Positions 34,382-43,519 of a stretch of 64,000 nucleotides of DNA are shown one piece after another (within the stretch, counting starts at the first letter, position 1; the number at the start of each line of letters is the position of its first letter). Location of the stretch: the NCBI RefSeq assembly GCF_026341275.1, contig NZ_JAIFZO010000002.1, forward strand, positions 7,532,118 to 7,596,117. The letters run 5' to 3'. The DNA is from Streptomyces ortus (GTDB lineage: Bacteria > Actinomycetota > Actinomycetes > Streptomycetales > Streptomycetaceae). Position numbers and translations under genes: made by a program. Under the pieces are notes generated by a model. The model searched no databases and was not told where the DNA came from. It saw only the letters and a program-made list of their open reading frames with translations.

Positions 34382-35392
34382 TTACCGGGTGGCGAGGAAG
34401 AGGTAGTCGGCGCTGTAGGGCACCTTGGCCGTGGGGTGGGCCGCGGGGTCGCAGTTGCCCGCGGGAGCCACCCCGCCCTCGGTGTTGAGCCGCAGGACGA
34501 TCCGCGTCTTGGCGAGGAGCCCCTTGTCCGCACCCGTCCGCGTCGCCTTCAGGATGAGTTCGGGGATGTTGCCCTCGCCGTTGTCGAACTTGTTGACGAC
34601 GCTGCCGGTGACGGCGGAGCCGTCGGGCGCGATCCACTGCGGGGGACCCGTCGGACCGGGCTCGGCGAAGGTGTGGTCGATGGCGCCCTGGAGGGTGGCC
34701 TCGACGTTGTCCCGGGTGAACGCGTGGGTGCCGTCGGGCTGTTCGGTGCAGGCGTAGACCTGCGATCCCTTGACGACACCGCGCAGGGCCGAGTTCCGGA
34801 TGGTCTCCGGCAGGTTGACGCTGCCGGGCAGGGCGAACGCCTGGCCGCGGACGGCGCCACCGGGGAACTCGCCGGTGTGCAGGTTGAAGTAGAACTTCTC
34901 GGGGTGAACCTTGATGTCCCGCAGCAGCGCCGCGTCCTTCACCTTCACGGTGCCGTAGACGTGCGTGCTGCCGTCCTTGAGCTTCTCGGTGAAGAACGGG
35001 ATCCTCACATCGCCGTTGACACCCCGGCCGCCCTGGTGCAGGTGCGCGAGCGTCGGCGTCGCCGTACCGGTCCACGCCAGGGCGAAGGACACGTCCTGGC
35101 CCTGGACGCGCATCAGCGCCACGGCGCTTCCGTCCTTGTCGCCGACCGCCGGCTTGCCCTCCACCGGCACCTCGTTGTCCCCGGTGAGGGCGGAGGCGAA
35201 GAACGTCGCCCCCGCCGCGTCCTTGCCGTAGCGGCCGATCGCCCCCGCGGCCTGGGCCGAGTCCGCCGAGGCGTGACCGCCCGCCGACGCGTGGGCCCCG
35301 CCCGTGTCGAGGTCGTCGCCGTTGCAGGCGGTCAGCATCAGGGCGCCGGCCAGGGCGGACGTGGTGATCAACGCGTAACGCTTGCTGCTCAT
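34382..35392 (-). CDS. Lipoprotein with CHRD and DUF3455 domains
   Basis: This 336-aa exported protein has a lipobox LTAC (Cys23), a His/Gly/Ala-rich linker, a CHRD domain (about 60-175: TGDNEVPVEGKPAVGDKDGS, LAHLHQG, FNLHTGEFPGGAVRGQ) and a DUF3455-like half (205-335: GSQVYACTEQPDGTHAF, PQWIAPDGSAVTG). CHRD was first described in chordin and its bacterial members are surface proteins of unknown function. Both domains on one lipoprotein is uncommon in my experience. GGGAGG nine bases upstream of ATG 35392 and the lipobox justify the start over the longer open frame. Confidence 0.85.
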   Translation of the reverse strand: MSSKRYALITTSALAGALMLTACNGDDLDTGGAHASAGGHASADSAQAAGAIGRYGKDAAGATFFASALTGDNEVPVEGKPAVGDKDGSAVALMRVQGQDVSFALAWTGTATPTLAHLHQGGRGVNGDVRIPFFTEKLKDGSTHVYGTVKVKDAALLRDIKVHPEKFYFNLHTGEFPGGAVRGQAFALPGSVNLPETIRNSALRGVVKGSQVYACTEQPDGTHAFTRDNVEATLQGAIDHTFAEPGPTGPPQWIAPDGSAVTGSVVNKFDNGEGNIPELILKATRTGADKGLLAKTRIVLRLNTEGGVAPAGNCDPAAHPTAKVPYSADYLFLATR

Positions 35393-35473
35393 GAGGTGGT
35401 GCCTCCCCGTCGATGTCGCCGCGGCGGTGTCCGCGGTGTGACACCCGAGACACGAGACGCCTCCGTGCTGCGG

Positions 35474-35486
35474 GTCACCCGGTGAC
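35474..35486. promoter_or_regulatory. GTCACC-C-GGTGAC palindrome upstream of CHRD gene
   Basis: A perfect 13-bp palindrome 82 bp upstream of the lipoprotein start, in the 224-bp gap to the phosphatase gene. It is a plausible operator with no further evidence. Confidence 0.35.
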
Positions 35487-35616
35487 GGTTCTGAGACGTT
35501 CCTGACACCGGCCCGGATCAGTGAGCCGGGCTCCGCGGACGGGGGCCGGGGCGGTTCGGGGCGCGGGCGCCGCGGTGTACGCCCCCGGCGCCGGGGGCCG
35601 TTCGCCGCCGGGCGTC

Positions 35617-38082
35617 TCAGCCCTCGCCGTTCTCGCGTCCTTCGGGCTCCGCGCCGGCCTCGTCGCCCCCGCGTTCGTCGCCGAACACCAGCTCCGCCCA
35701 GATCGTCTTGCCCTCGGTGGTGTGGCGGCTGCCCCAGCGCTGGGTGAGCTGCGCGACCAGGAGCAGCCCGCGGCCACCCTCGTCGAAGGTCTTGGCGCGG
35801 CGCAGATGCGGCGCCGTGTGACTGGAGTCCGAGACCTCCACGATCAGGGTGGCGGCGTCGTGGATGAGCCGGAGCCGGATCGGGCGTTCGCCGTACCGGA
35901 TCGCGTTGGTGACCAGCTCGCTGACCACCAGCTCGGTCGTGAACGCCGCCTCGCTGACGTCCCACGCCGCCAGTTGCCGGACCACCTGCTTGCGGACCGG
36001 GCCGACGAGTGCGGGGTCGGCAGGCACCTCCCAGGTCGCCACCTGGGAGGACGGCAGGCCCTTCGTCCGGGCGAGCAGCAGGGCCACGTCGTCCGACGCG
36101 CCGGTGGAAGGAAGCAGCGACTGCAGGATGTCGTGGCAGGTCTCGTCGAGGGAAACAGAGGCCCGCGCCAGCGCCCGGAACAGCAGCGCGCGGCTCTGGT
36201 CGAGGTCACGCTCGCGGCTCTCGACCAGGCCGTCGGTGTAGAGGGCGAGGACGGTGCCCTCGGCCAGTCGCAGCTCGGTCGACTCGAACGGCAGCCCGCC
36301 CAGGCCCAGCGGCGGCCCCGGCGGTACGTCGATCTCCTCGGGCGGCCCGCCGGGCGGCAGCATCAGCGGCGGCGGATGACCGGCCCGGGCGAGGGTGCAG
36401 CGGCGGCTGACCGGGTCGTAGACCGCGTACAGGCAGGTGGCGCCGACCTCCCCGGTGACGCCTTCGCCGCCCGCCTCCGAGGAGAGCCGCACGACCAGGT
36501 CGTCGAGGTGGGTGAGCAGTTCGTCCGGCGCCAGGTCGATGTCGGCGAGGGTGCGCACGGCGGTCCGCAGCCGGCCCATCGTGGCCGAGGCCTGCAGTCC
36601 GTGGCCGACGACGTCTCCGACGACCATGGCGACCCGCATGCCCGACAGCGGGATCACGTCGAACCAGTCGCCGCCGACGCCCGCCCGCGCCGCGGGCAGA
36701 TAGCGCGAGGCCGCCTCGACGGCGGCCGTGCGGGGCAGTGACCGGGGCAGCAGACTGCGCTGCAGGGCGATCGCGGTCTCGCGTTCGCGGGAGAACCGGC
36801 GGGCGTTGTCGATGCAGACGGCCGCCCTGGCCGTGACCTCCTCGGCCAGCAGCACGTCGTCGGCGGTGAACGGGTCGGGCCGCCGGAACCGGGTGAATAC
36901 CGCGACGCCCAGGGTCGCGCCACGGGCCTGTACGGGCACGGACATCGTCGAGTGGATGCCGAGCTCCCTGACCCGGTCGGCGCGCGCCGGGTCCCAGACG
37001 AGCCACTCCGCGAGGGTGGTCGCGGCATCGGCGGCCACGATGGTGCGGCCGGCCAGCAGGGAGTCGGCCTGCGGTGAGCGGGCGGGATAGGTGTCCGCCT
37101 CTCCCCGCTTGACCACCGACTCCGGATCGCCGGGATTCACCGACCGGTGGGCGGCGCGGCGCAGACGCACGGGGGCGAGGACCGGTCCGACGTACGGTTC
37201 GCCGCCGCGGTCGGGGGGATCCACCAGGTCGACGCTGACGAAGTCGGCGAGTGCGGGCACACAGACGTCGGCCAGCTCCTGCGCCGTACGGGTGACGTCG
37301 AGGGTGGAGCCGATACGGATGCTCGCCTCGTTCACGAGCTGCAGGCGCTCCCGGGCGAGGTACTGCTCGGTGAAGTCGTGGGCGGACAGACAGATGCCCC
37401 GCACCCGGCCCCCGGCGTCGGTCAGCGGCGCCATCCGCGCCAGCCAGGCCTGGGCGCGGCCCGCGGGGGCGGTGCCCAGATACGTCTGCACGTCCTCGCG
37501 TCTGCCGGTCCTGAGCACCCGGAGCATGTGCCCCTCCAGCTCCTCGTTCTGCGGCCGGCCGCCGATCTCCGGGAGCCGCAGGCCACGGATGTGCTCCTCC
37601 GGGAGGCCCAGCGACTCGGCCATCACCGCGTTGACCCTGCGCAGCCGCAGCCGCTCGTCGAAGATCGCGGTCGCACAGGGCGACTGGTCCAGGAAGGTCG
37701 CGGCGAGGGCATCATCCTGCCCCGCCACGGTGCCGTTCTCCAGCGGGGTCACGACGAGCCAGTCGCTGCGGTCGCCCAGCTCGGGGCGCCGCCGGTGCGC
37801 GAGCAGCCGCACGCGCAGGGTGCCGCCGTCGTCGTGGCGCAGCGCGAGCGTGCCGGTCCAGCGGTTGTCGGCCGCCGAAGGCCGCGGCTCACCGGCGTCC
37901 GGCGCGAGCAGCTTCGCGGCCGGCCGTCCCACCACGTCGGCCGGTGCGTGCCCGAGCAGACGCCGGGCGCCCTCGTTCCACTCGACGACGATGCCGGCAC
38001 CGTCGATGACGGCCCTTGCCGTGCAGGTCTCGTCAAACGGATAGGCCGGGCCGTCGTCCGATGTCCCGCTGTGGCTCCTCAC
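35617..38082 (-). CDS. PAS-PAS-GAF-PP2C-HATPase signalling phosphatase
   Basis: This roughly 821-aa protein combines sensing and two opposing Rsb-type activities: PAS domains (about 20-110 and 125-245, FLDQSPCATAIFDERLRLRR), GAF (255-430), SpoIIE/PP2C serine phosphatase (450-665: GVGGDWFDVIPL, VGDVVGHGLQASATM, LYTDGLVE, DDVALLLAR) and a C-terminal RsbW-like HATPase (680-800: ELVVSELVTNAIRYG, GGRGLLLVAQL). Such proteins dephosphorylate STAS anti-anti-sigma factors and may also phosphorylate or bind partners. Start: GTG 38082 has GGAG ten bases upstream; GTG 38109 lacks a site. A STAS protein is encoded 6 kb away at 44136. Confidence 0.9.
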   Translation of the reverse strand: MRSHSGTSDDGPAYPFDETCTARAVIDGAGIVVEWNEGARRLLGHAPADVVGRPAAKLLAPDAGEPRPSAADNRWTGTLALRHDDGGTLRVRLLAHRRRPELGDRSDWLVVTPLENGTVAGQDDALAATFLDQSPCATAIFDERLRLRRVNAVMAESLGLPEEHIRGLRLPEIGGRPQNEELEGHMLRVLRTGRREDVQTYLGTAPAGRAQAWLARMAPLTDAGGRVRGICLSAHDFTEQYLARERLQLVNEASIRIGSTLDVTRTAQELADVCVPALADFVSVDLVDPPDRGGEPYVGPVLAPVRLRRAAHRSVNPGDPESVVKRGEADTYPARSPQADSLLAGRTIVAADAATTLAEWLVWDPARADRVRELGIHSTMSVPVQARGATLGVAVFTRFRRPDPFTADDVLLAEEVTARAAVCIDNARRFSRERETAIALQRSLLPRSLPRTAAVEAASRYLPAARAGVGGDWFDVIPLSGMRVAMVVGDVVGHGLQASATMGRLRTAVRTLADIDLAPDELLTHLDDLVVRLSSEAGGEGVTGEVGATCLYAVYDPVSRRCTLARAGHPPPLMLPPGGPPEEIDVPPGPPLGLGGLPFESTELRLAEGTVLALYTDGLVESRERDLDQSRALLFRALARASVSLDETCHDILQSLLPSTGASDDVALLLARTKGLPSSQVATWEVPADPALVGPVRKQVVRQLAAWDVSEAAFTTELVVSELVTNAIRYGERPIRLRLIHDAATLIVEVSDSSHTAPHLRRAKTFDEGGRGLLLVAQLTQRWGSRHTTEGKTIWAELVFGDERGGDEAGAEPEGRENGEG

Positions 38083-38922
38083 ATCGCCGCCACTCCATTG
38101 CGCACGCACTCAGGGGGAACAGATGCCTCACTTCTGTCCCAGAGTAGTGCGTCCGGCCCCTGCGCACACTGCGCGGCGGTTCCCGTCCACGTACGCCGAC
38201 CTGACCTGCCGGGCCCCTTGCAAGGCCCCCTTACCGGGCGCCGTCCGCTGCGCGGTCCGTCCCTCCGCCCGTTCCGGCCCGGCAGGCCGTCCGCGTCCCG
38301 CTCCGGGCCCGGGGAGAACGGCCGGGGCGCCATGTGATCACACCGGTCTCGCGGGTGTGCAACACCGGCTCCGTACAACGGCGTTGGGGGGCGGCTGGGC
38401 AGCCGCGCCGGGTCGCCACGGAGACGAGCACCGGTAGGGCGGACACGGCGATCCCGCCCTCGGGGCCGCCGACCGAGGGCGGGAGATCGGGGTCGGCGGC
38501 CCGTTCCGCGTGGGAGAGCCGCCGTCCCGCGCGGGGCCTTCCGAGAAGGGCCGGGTCCAGTGGACCACCGGCCCTTCTCGCGCCGGGAGCGTGCGAGAGT
38601 CCCGGACGCGGGTACACGCTTCACACGGGGCGCTCGGTCACCAATACCGTGCCGAACCGTTTGGCCCGCCACGAGTTGGCCGAGTTGGACACTGACTTTC
38701 CTTCAATGGGCGGATGTTGCCCAAGTGGCTCACGCGCCTTGTTGCCTGTGAGCGTCATGTGCAAGGGTGAACTTCCTCGCACATGGCCCATGGCCAGGTC
38801 TGATTCCCCGCTCGGTATTACATCGTGCCGCCCAGCCGGAAAGGTACGCACCAATAGGAGCCCCTTTTCGGCGGTCAGAACTCCTGTGTGCCAAACCTTG
38901 TGCCCTGGAAGGAAACCGCTCA
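38083..38922. other. 840-bp non-coding region with 39-bp palindrome
   Basis: No frame here has credible protein features. At 38542-38580 CGAGAAGGGCCGG and CCGGCCCTTCTCG enclose a nested GTCCA-G-TGGAC, giving a nearly continuous hairpin like a terminator or structured RNA. From about 38680 to 38890 the DNA is AT-richer than anywhere nearby and should hold the promoter of the sigma-like/lectin gene. An undetected small RNA or short gene upstream of the hairpin cannot be excluded. Confidence 0.5.
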
Positions 38923-40728
38923 GTGCACACCCCCCACCCCCCTCGTCCGCCATTTCCGCCCGCCTCCGGGTCCGCCCCCGGAGAATCCGACGAGAGCCTC
39001 GCCGCTCTCCTCAGGGCACAGCCGGAGGGCGAACTCACCCATCCCGTCCCGCTGCTGCTCGCGCGGCACTGGCAGTCGACACACGACTACGCGGTCATCT
39101 GCCTCGCCTCCTCGGCGGACGTCGCGTCGATGGTGACCGCCGCCGCCTTCCAGCAGGTACTCGAACGCCTGCGCCGCGCCGGGTCCGCCGCCGCCCTGCG
39201 ACCCCAACTCCTGGTGGCCGTGCGGGACATCATCAAGGTGTGGTCCGCGCAGGACCGTATATCCGAGGCCCTTCCGGATCTCCGCAAACCGGCCGGCGGT
39301 CGCGGTATGCGGGTGACGAAGTCCATGACGCCGGAAAACCGCAAGCTCGCGGAACGCTCTTTCCAGGCTCTGCCGGGACTCGCCCAGTGCGTCCTCTGGC
39401 ACATCGAGGTCGAGGCCGAAGACATATCCGTACCGGCCGGTCTGCTGGGCATGGACGTCGACAACGCGTCGGCGGCGCTCGAACAGGCCCGTGAGAAATT
39501 CCGCGAAGGCTGTGTACGAGCCCATCGTGAACTCGCGCCGAACAAGGATTGCCGCCACTACAACCGTCTCCTCGACGTTCCGATTCGGCGGGGCGGCGCC
39601 TTGCTGCCCGATGTGCAGCAACATCTGCTGGCTTGCCGTTTCTGCCGTTACGCGGCCGAGCAACTGAGCCATTTCGAGGGCGGTCTCGGCGGACTTCTCG
39701 CCGAGGGCGTGCTCGGCTGGGGTGCCCGTCGCTATCTCGAATCCCGGCCCAGCAGCGGCCATTCGACGGTCCGGTCCGTCCGGCACACCGGCAGACGCCC
39801 GGGCGGCGGCGGCCGTCCCCCTCTGCTGTCGCGGCGCTCCGCCCGGCAGGGGCGGCACTCCTCCCCGGGCCCGCGGTACTCGACGGCACTCCTCGCCGGA
39901 GCGGGCCTCGTCTCGGTGGCCCTGCTCGCGACCGTCCTGGTCATGAGGCTGTGGTCGCCGGACCACGAGGGCGCCGACCCGTCACCCACCGCCGGGGCGT
40001 CCGCCGGTCTCTCCCCGGGCGGGCAGGCCCCGACCGCCCGATCGTCGTCCCCGCCCGGCTCGGCGGGCCTGCCCACCGGGCCCATCCGGACCAGGCTGCG
40101 CAACCTCGCCGCCGACCTCTGCCTCGACATCAAGGGCGGCAGGGCGAAAGCCGGCGCCGGCGCCGAACTGGACGCCTGCTCGGCCGCCGGCACACAGAAG
40201 TGGTCGTACGAGAAGGACGGCCTCCTGCGCAGCGTCGCCGACCCCGCGCTGTGCCTGGACTCCCATGTGGACGCCGGCGTGATCGTCCTGGGGAACTGCG
40301 CCGCCGCGTCCGCCAAGAGAGGGGACGACGTGCGCTACGACCTCACCGTGCGGGGCGAGTTGCTGCCCCGCTGGCAGACGGAGCTGGCTGTCGCTCCCGC
40401 CGCGGACGAGGTCGAGGCGGATGTCGTGGTCAAGATCCGTGACCGCGGCGACGACCAGCGCTGGCTCACCGACGGCGCCAGGGAATCGCCCGAGTCGCTG
40501 TCGATAGCGGGCACGGACGCGCCGTCCGGCGAGCCGACCGCCGGCCGCTCCGCCGCCGACACACGGATCGGCACGAACTCCGGGGCCGGGTCGAGGGCCG
40601 GAGCGGGGCCGGGGCCGGGGGACGAGTGTGCCGAGGCGACGTGCGACGCCGTGCCGCGGACCTCGCAGACCGACGAACCGGGCCGCGCGGACGACGACGC
40701 GGAACGCCGGGCCGCCCTCGGGCTGTGA
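38923..40728 (+). CDS. Sigma-like / zinc finger / TM / ricin-lectin fusion protein
   Basis: This 601-aa protein looks like a whole signalling chain in one chain. Residues 22-110 resemble a degenerate ECF sigma region 2; residues 145-200 resemble region 4 (ALPGLAQCVLWHIEVEAEDI, LLGMDVDNASAALEQAREKF). Cys210 and HLLACRFC (His234, Cys238, Cys241) form an anti-sigma-type zinc finger. A single membrane helix follows (320-343), then a Ser/Pro linker, a ricin-type beta-trefoil repeat (388-460, LCLDIKGGRA, TQKWSYE, LCLDSHVD) and an acidic disordered tail. Some actinobacterial ECF groups have zinc-finger and membrane extensions with carbohydrate-binding parts. GTG 38923 with GGAAGGA nine bases upstream is chosen. 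Retained sigma activity is uncertain. Confidence 0.8.
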   Translation: MHTPHPPRPPFPPASGSAPGESDESLAALLRAQPEGELTHPVPLLLARHWQSTHDYAVICLASSADVASMVTAAAFQQVLERLRRAGSAAALRPQLLVAVRDIIKVWSAQDRISEALPDLRKPAGGRGMRVTKSMTPENRKLAERSFQALPGLAQCVLWHIEVEAEDISVPAGLLGMDVDNASAALEQAREKFREGCVRAHRELAPNKDCRHYNRLLDVPIRRGGALLPDVQQHLLACRFCRYAAEQLSHFEGGLGGLLAEGVLGWGARRYLESRPSSGHSTVRSVRHTGRRPGGGGRPPLLSRRSARQGRHSSPGPRYSTALLAGAGLVSVALLATVLVMRLWSPDHEGADPSPTAGASAGLSPGGQAPTARSSSPPGSAGLPTGPIRTRLRNLAADLCLDIKGGRAKAGAGAELDACSAAGTQKWSYEKDGLLRSVADPALCLDSHVDAGVIVLGNCAAASAKRGDDVRYDLTVRGELLPRWQTELAVAPAADEVEADVVVKIRDRGDDQRWLTDGARESPESLSIAGTDAPSGEPTAGRSAADTRIGTNSGAGSRAGAGPGPGDECAEATCDAVPRTSQTDEPGRADDDAERRAALGL

Positions 40729-40736
40729 CGCGGTGG

Positions 40737-41906
40737 TCAGGCGGTCCCCTCCTCCAGGTCGTCGGCGCCGGGGCCGCCCGGCCCGGCGTGCCCGGACAGG
40801 GCGAGCGTGAGGTCGAGTTCGGCCAGCAGACAGCGGATGACGTGCTCGACGCCGGCCTGGCCGTCGAGGCCGAGCCCGTAGGCGTACGGCCGCCCGACCA
40901 GCACCGCCTCGGCGCCCAGCGCCAGCGCCTTGAAGATGTCGTCGCCGGTACGGATACCGCTGTCGAAGAGGACGGTCAGCCGGTCCCCGGCGACCGCGGC
41001 CACCTTGGGCAGCGCGTCGGCGGCGGCGACGGCACCGGCCACCTGGCGACCGCCGTGGTTGGAGACGACCACGCCGTCCATCCCGGCGTCGACGGCCCGC
41101 CGGGCGTCGTCGGGGTGCAGGACGCCCTTCAGGACGATGGGACCGTCCCAGTTCTCCCGCAGGAACTCCAGGTCGGGCCAGGTCTTCGCGGGATCCGCGA
41201 ACATGCCGACGAAGTGCATGACGGCCGCGTTCGGGTCCTCGTGCACCGGCTTGGCCAGACCGGCCAGGAACGCCGGGTCGGAGAAATAGTTGGCGGTGCC
41301 CACGCCGTGCAGGAACGGCAGGTAGGCCTGGTCGAGGTCGCGTGGCCGCCAGGCCAGCAGGGGGGTGTCCAGGGTGACGAACAGTGCGGTGAACCCGCAG
41401 GCCCTGGCCCGGTCCAGGAAACTCTTCGTGACCTCGCGGTCCTTCGCCCAGTAGAGCTGGAACCAGCGTTCCCCGTCACCCATGGCCTGCGCGACCTGCT
41501 CCATCGGCGTGCTGGAGGCGGACGACAGGATGAACGGAACCCCCTGTGCGGCGGCGGCCCGGGCCGCCGCCGGCTCGGCCTCCGGATGCATGATCGACAG
41601 GACACCGACCGGCGCGAGGGCGAGGGGCGCGGGCAGCCGGCGCCCCAGCACCTCGACGGACAGGTCGCGTTCGTGGACGTCCCGCAGCATGCGCGGCACG
41701 ATCCGGCGGCGCTCCAGCGCGGCCCGGTTGGCCCGTGCCGTACTGCCACTGCCCGCGCTGCCCGCCACATAGCCCACCGGGCCGGGCCCCAGCCGCTGTT
41801 CGGTGAGCTCCTCGAGACGGGTCAGATCGGTGGGCAGCCGGGGCACCGCGCCCGTCATCCCGTTCAGATAGATCTCGTACTGGAAGTCCGCCCAGTGCTT
41901 CGTCAT
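40737..41906 (-). CDS. FMN-dependent alpha-hydroxyacid oxidase (lactate monooxygenase-like)
   Basis: This 389-aa TIM-barrel flavoenzyme has the family signature SNHGGRQVAG with catalytic His and substrate Arg, the FMN-phosphate site DSGIRTGDDIFKALALGA, and an N-terminal YVAGSAGSGSTARANRAA lid. Family members oxidise lactate, glycolate or mandelate; the extended N-terminus and FVTLDTPLLAWRPRDLD loop resemble lactate 2-monooxygenase. GGAG seven bases upstream fixes ATG 41906. It stands alone; convergent with the lectin-fusion gene only 8 bp away. Confidence 0.88.
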   Translation of the reverse strand: MTKHWADFQYEIYLNGMTGAVPRLPTDLTRLEELTEQRLGPGPVGYVAGSAGSGSTARANRAALERRRIVPRMLRDVHERDLSVEVLGRRLPAPLALAPVGVLSIMHPEAEPAAARAAAAQGVPFILSSASSTPMEQVAQAMGDGERWFQLYWAKDREVTKSFLDRARACGFTALFVTLDTPLLAWRPRDLDQAYLPFLHGVGTANYFSDPAFLAGLAKPVHEDPNAAVMHFVGMFADPAKTWPDLEFLRENWDGPIVLKGVLHPDDARRAVDAGMDGVVVSNHGGRQVAGAVAAADALPKVAAVAGDRLTVLFDSGIRTGDDIFKALALGAEAVLVGRPYAYGLGLDGQAGVEHVIRCLLAELDLTLALSGHAGPGGPGADDLEEGTA

Positions 41907-42072
41907 CCCCGCGCTCCGCCTCTCGCCCTGGATCTGCCGGCCGGGACCGTGCCGTTCCCGCCCACGGCCCCGCGATGATCCTGACGAGCGGGACAAGATC
42001 CGTCCAGCACGGGGCGCACCTCTGTGCCGACGGGGCGCCACCCGGCCCCGGCCGGAAATATGACACAGGCCC

Positions 42073-43080
42073 TCAGACCGGGAACGACACCCGTACGGAC
42101 ACCAGGCGGCCCGTCGGATCCAGGTCCGCCGAGACCGGGAACCAGCCGTCGCCCTGGCCGGTCATCGCGCACAGCACCCGTGCGCCGCCGACCTGTACGG
42201 TGCCGGAGTCCAGCGCCGAGGCGCGGACCGCCCGCATGATCTGCCAGTGGTGCGAGTGCGGACGGAAGTCCACCATCAACCGCCTTCGCGGGTCCGCGTC
42301 CTTCCAGTCGAAGAGTGCGGTGGCCAGTCGCATCGCGTCCGGCACCGGCAGTCCCGTCCAGCCCTTCACGCCCTGCTCGCCGGGCCCGCCCAGCTCGGGT
42401 GCCGCGAACTCGGCGGCGGCGTCGGCCTCGGCGGCACCCCAGAACGCGACATCGGCCAGCCCGTCGACGGGGTCCTCGTGCCGCCAGGCGCTCAGCGCGT
42501 CGGCGTCGCCGAAGAACAGCCGGGCCCAGTCGACGCGGATCTCCCCGAGTTCCACGGACTTGACGGCGACGGCGGGGGAGGGACCCACGGGGACCACGAT
42601 GCCGCTGCCCGTCGCGAGGACCGGCAGCGGGCGGTCCCGGGGCACTCCGCCGAGGGCCACCACCGGCACACCGTTCATCAGGAAGCAGCCGCCGCCCCGC
42701 TCCGCGCACCGCCGCACCCGCTCCCGGTGCGGCACCCGGTCGGCCCGGGCTTCGAGCGCGGCGTCGAGGCCCTGCTCCCGGCAGTGCGCGCCGAAGAGCT
42801 CGACCAGGTGCGCGACCCCGGACGCCGGGATGTCGTGGAGCGTGCGGCCGGGCTGCCGGCCGAAGGAGTGGGCCGCGGTGTCGGCGTCGGGGCCGGTGAT
42901 CCGGAAGTCTGTCGCCGCGCCCATGTCGGCGGCGACCGCCGGATCCTGGACGCCGAACGCTCCGGGGTCCACCAGCGCCGGTGAATCCTCTCCGCTCCAC
43001 ATGCCCAGATGACCGCCGTCGACGATCACCAACTCACCGGACGGACAGGTGATCTCGCCCAGTCCGTAGATCTCTTCCAT
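42073..43080 (-). CDS. Hypothetical protein
   Basis: This 335-aa protein was not recognised with confidence. It is soluble, has no signal peptide or helix, opens with IYGLGEITCPSGELVIVDGG, and ends with CAMTGQGDGWFPVSADLDPT, a GDGxxPV pattern that faintly recalls DUF4241 proteins. Codon bias and strand support it as coding. ATG 43080 has no clear ribosome binding site; the frame is open for 58 more codons to 43254, but that part is Arg/Pro-rich and looks non-coding. Its neighbours give no functional clue. Confidence 0.6.
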   Translation of the reverse strand: MEEIYGLGEITCPSGELVIVDGGHLGMWSGEDSPALVDPGAFGVQDPAVAADMGAATDFRITGPDADTAAHSFGRQPGRTLHDIPASGVAHLVELFGAHCREQGLDAALEARADRVPHRERVRRCAERGGGCFLMNGVPVVALGGVPRDRPLPVLATGSGIVVPVGPSPAVAVKSVELGEIRVDWARLFFGDADALSAWRHEDPVDGLADVAFWGAAEADAAAEFAAPELGGPGEQGVKGWTGLPVPDAMRLATALFDWKDADPRRRLMVDFRPHSHHWQIMRAVRASALDSGTVQVGGARVLCAMTGQGDGWFPVSADLDPTGRLVSVRVSFPV

Positions 43081-43519
43081 GGCCGGGCAGTCTACGAAGA
43101 CCGCGTTCCCGGGCAGCCTCCGCGTCAGGAGCTGTCCGGATTTCGCTGCCGGCAACCGCCCACCGTCCCACCGGGAGAGGCGCAACGGCCGCGGCAGCCG
43201 CGGGAACGCGGAGAAGAAGCCGAGCCCCGTGCCGTGGGGGCCCATCGACGACACCCGCCCGGCCTGAAGCGGAATGTTTCAGGCCTATTGCCGAGCAGGG
43301 GATATCCGGCCAGTGGGTGGCCGCCTCGACAGGGCGCCCGCTCAGTTCCAAGGGAGGCGTGTTCGATTTCTGTCACTTCGCGCCACTGATTCAATACGCA
43401 AGGTTACCGAAACGCGTGGGGTCGAGGTGTGTTTCCGCCGGGGAATCGGCAGACTCGCGCTCGCCGCACCGGCAACACCGGGCCGGTGCGGCGTTCGACC
43501 GAGCGGAAGGATGCACACA
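43081..43519. other. Intergenic region upstream of the SSI gene
   Basis: 439 bp between divergent genes. A relatively AT-rich stretch (43355-43425, with CTGATTCAATACGC) is the likely SSI promoter zone, but no consensus pair was secure. Nothing else was seen. Confidence 0.4.

Noticed and set aside
38334..38760. Possible small gene in the 840-bp gap before the sigma/lectin gene
   Set aside because: All frames are low-complexity Arg/Pro/Gly translations without ribosome binding site or recognisable domain.
42073..43254. Longer 393-residue version of the hypothetical protein
   Set aside because: The extra N-terminus is Arg/Pro-rich and unlike the conserved-looking part beginning at 43080, with no ribosome binding site at the far start.
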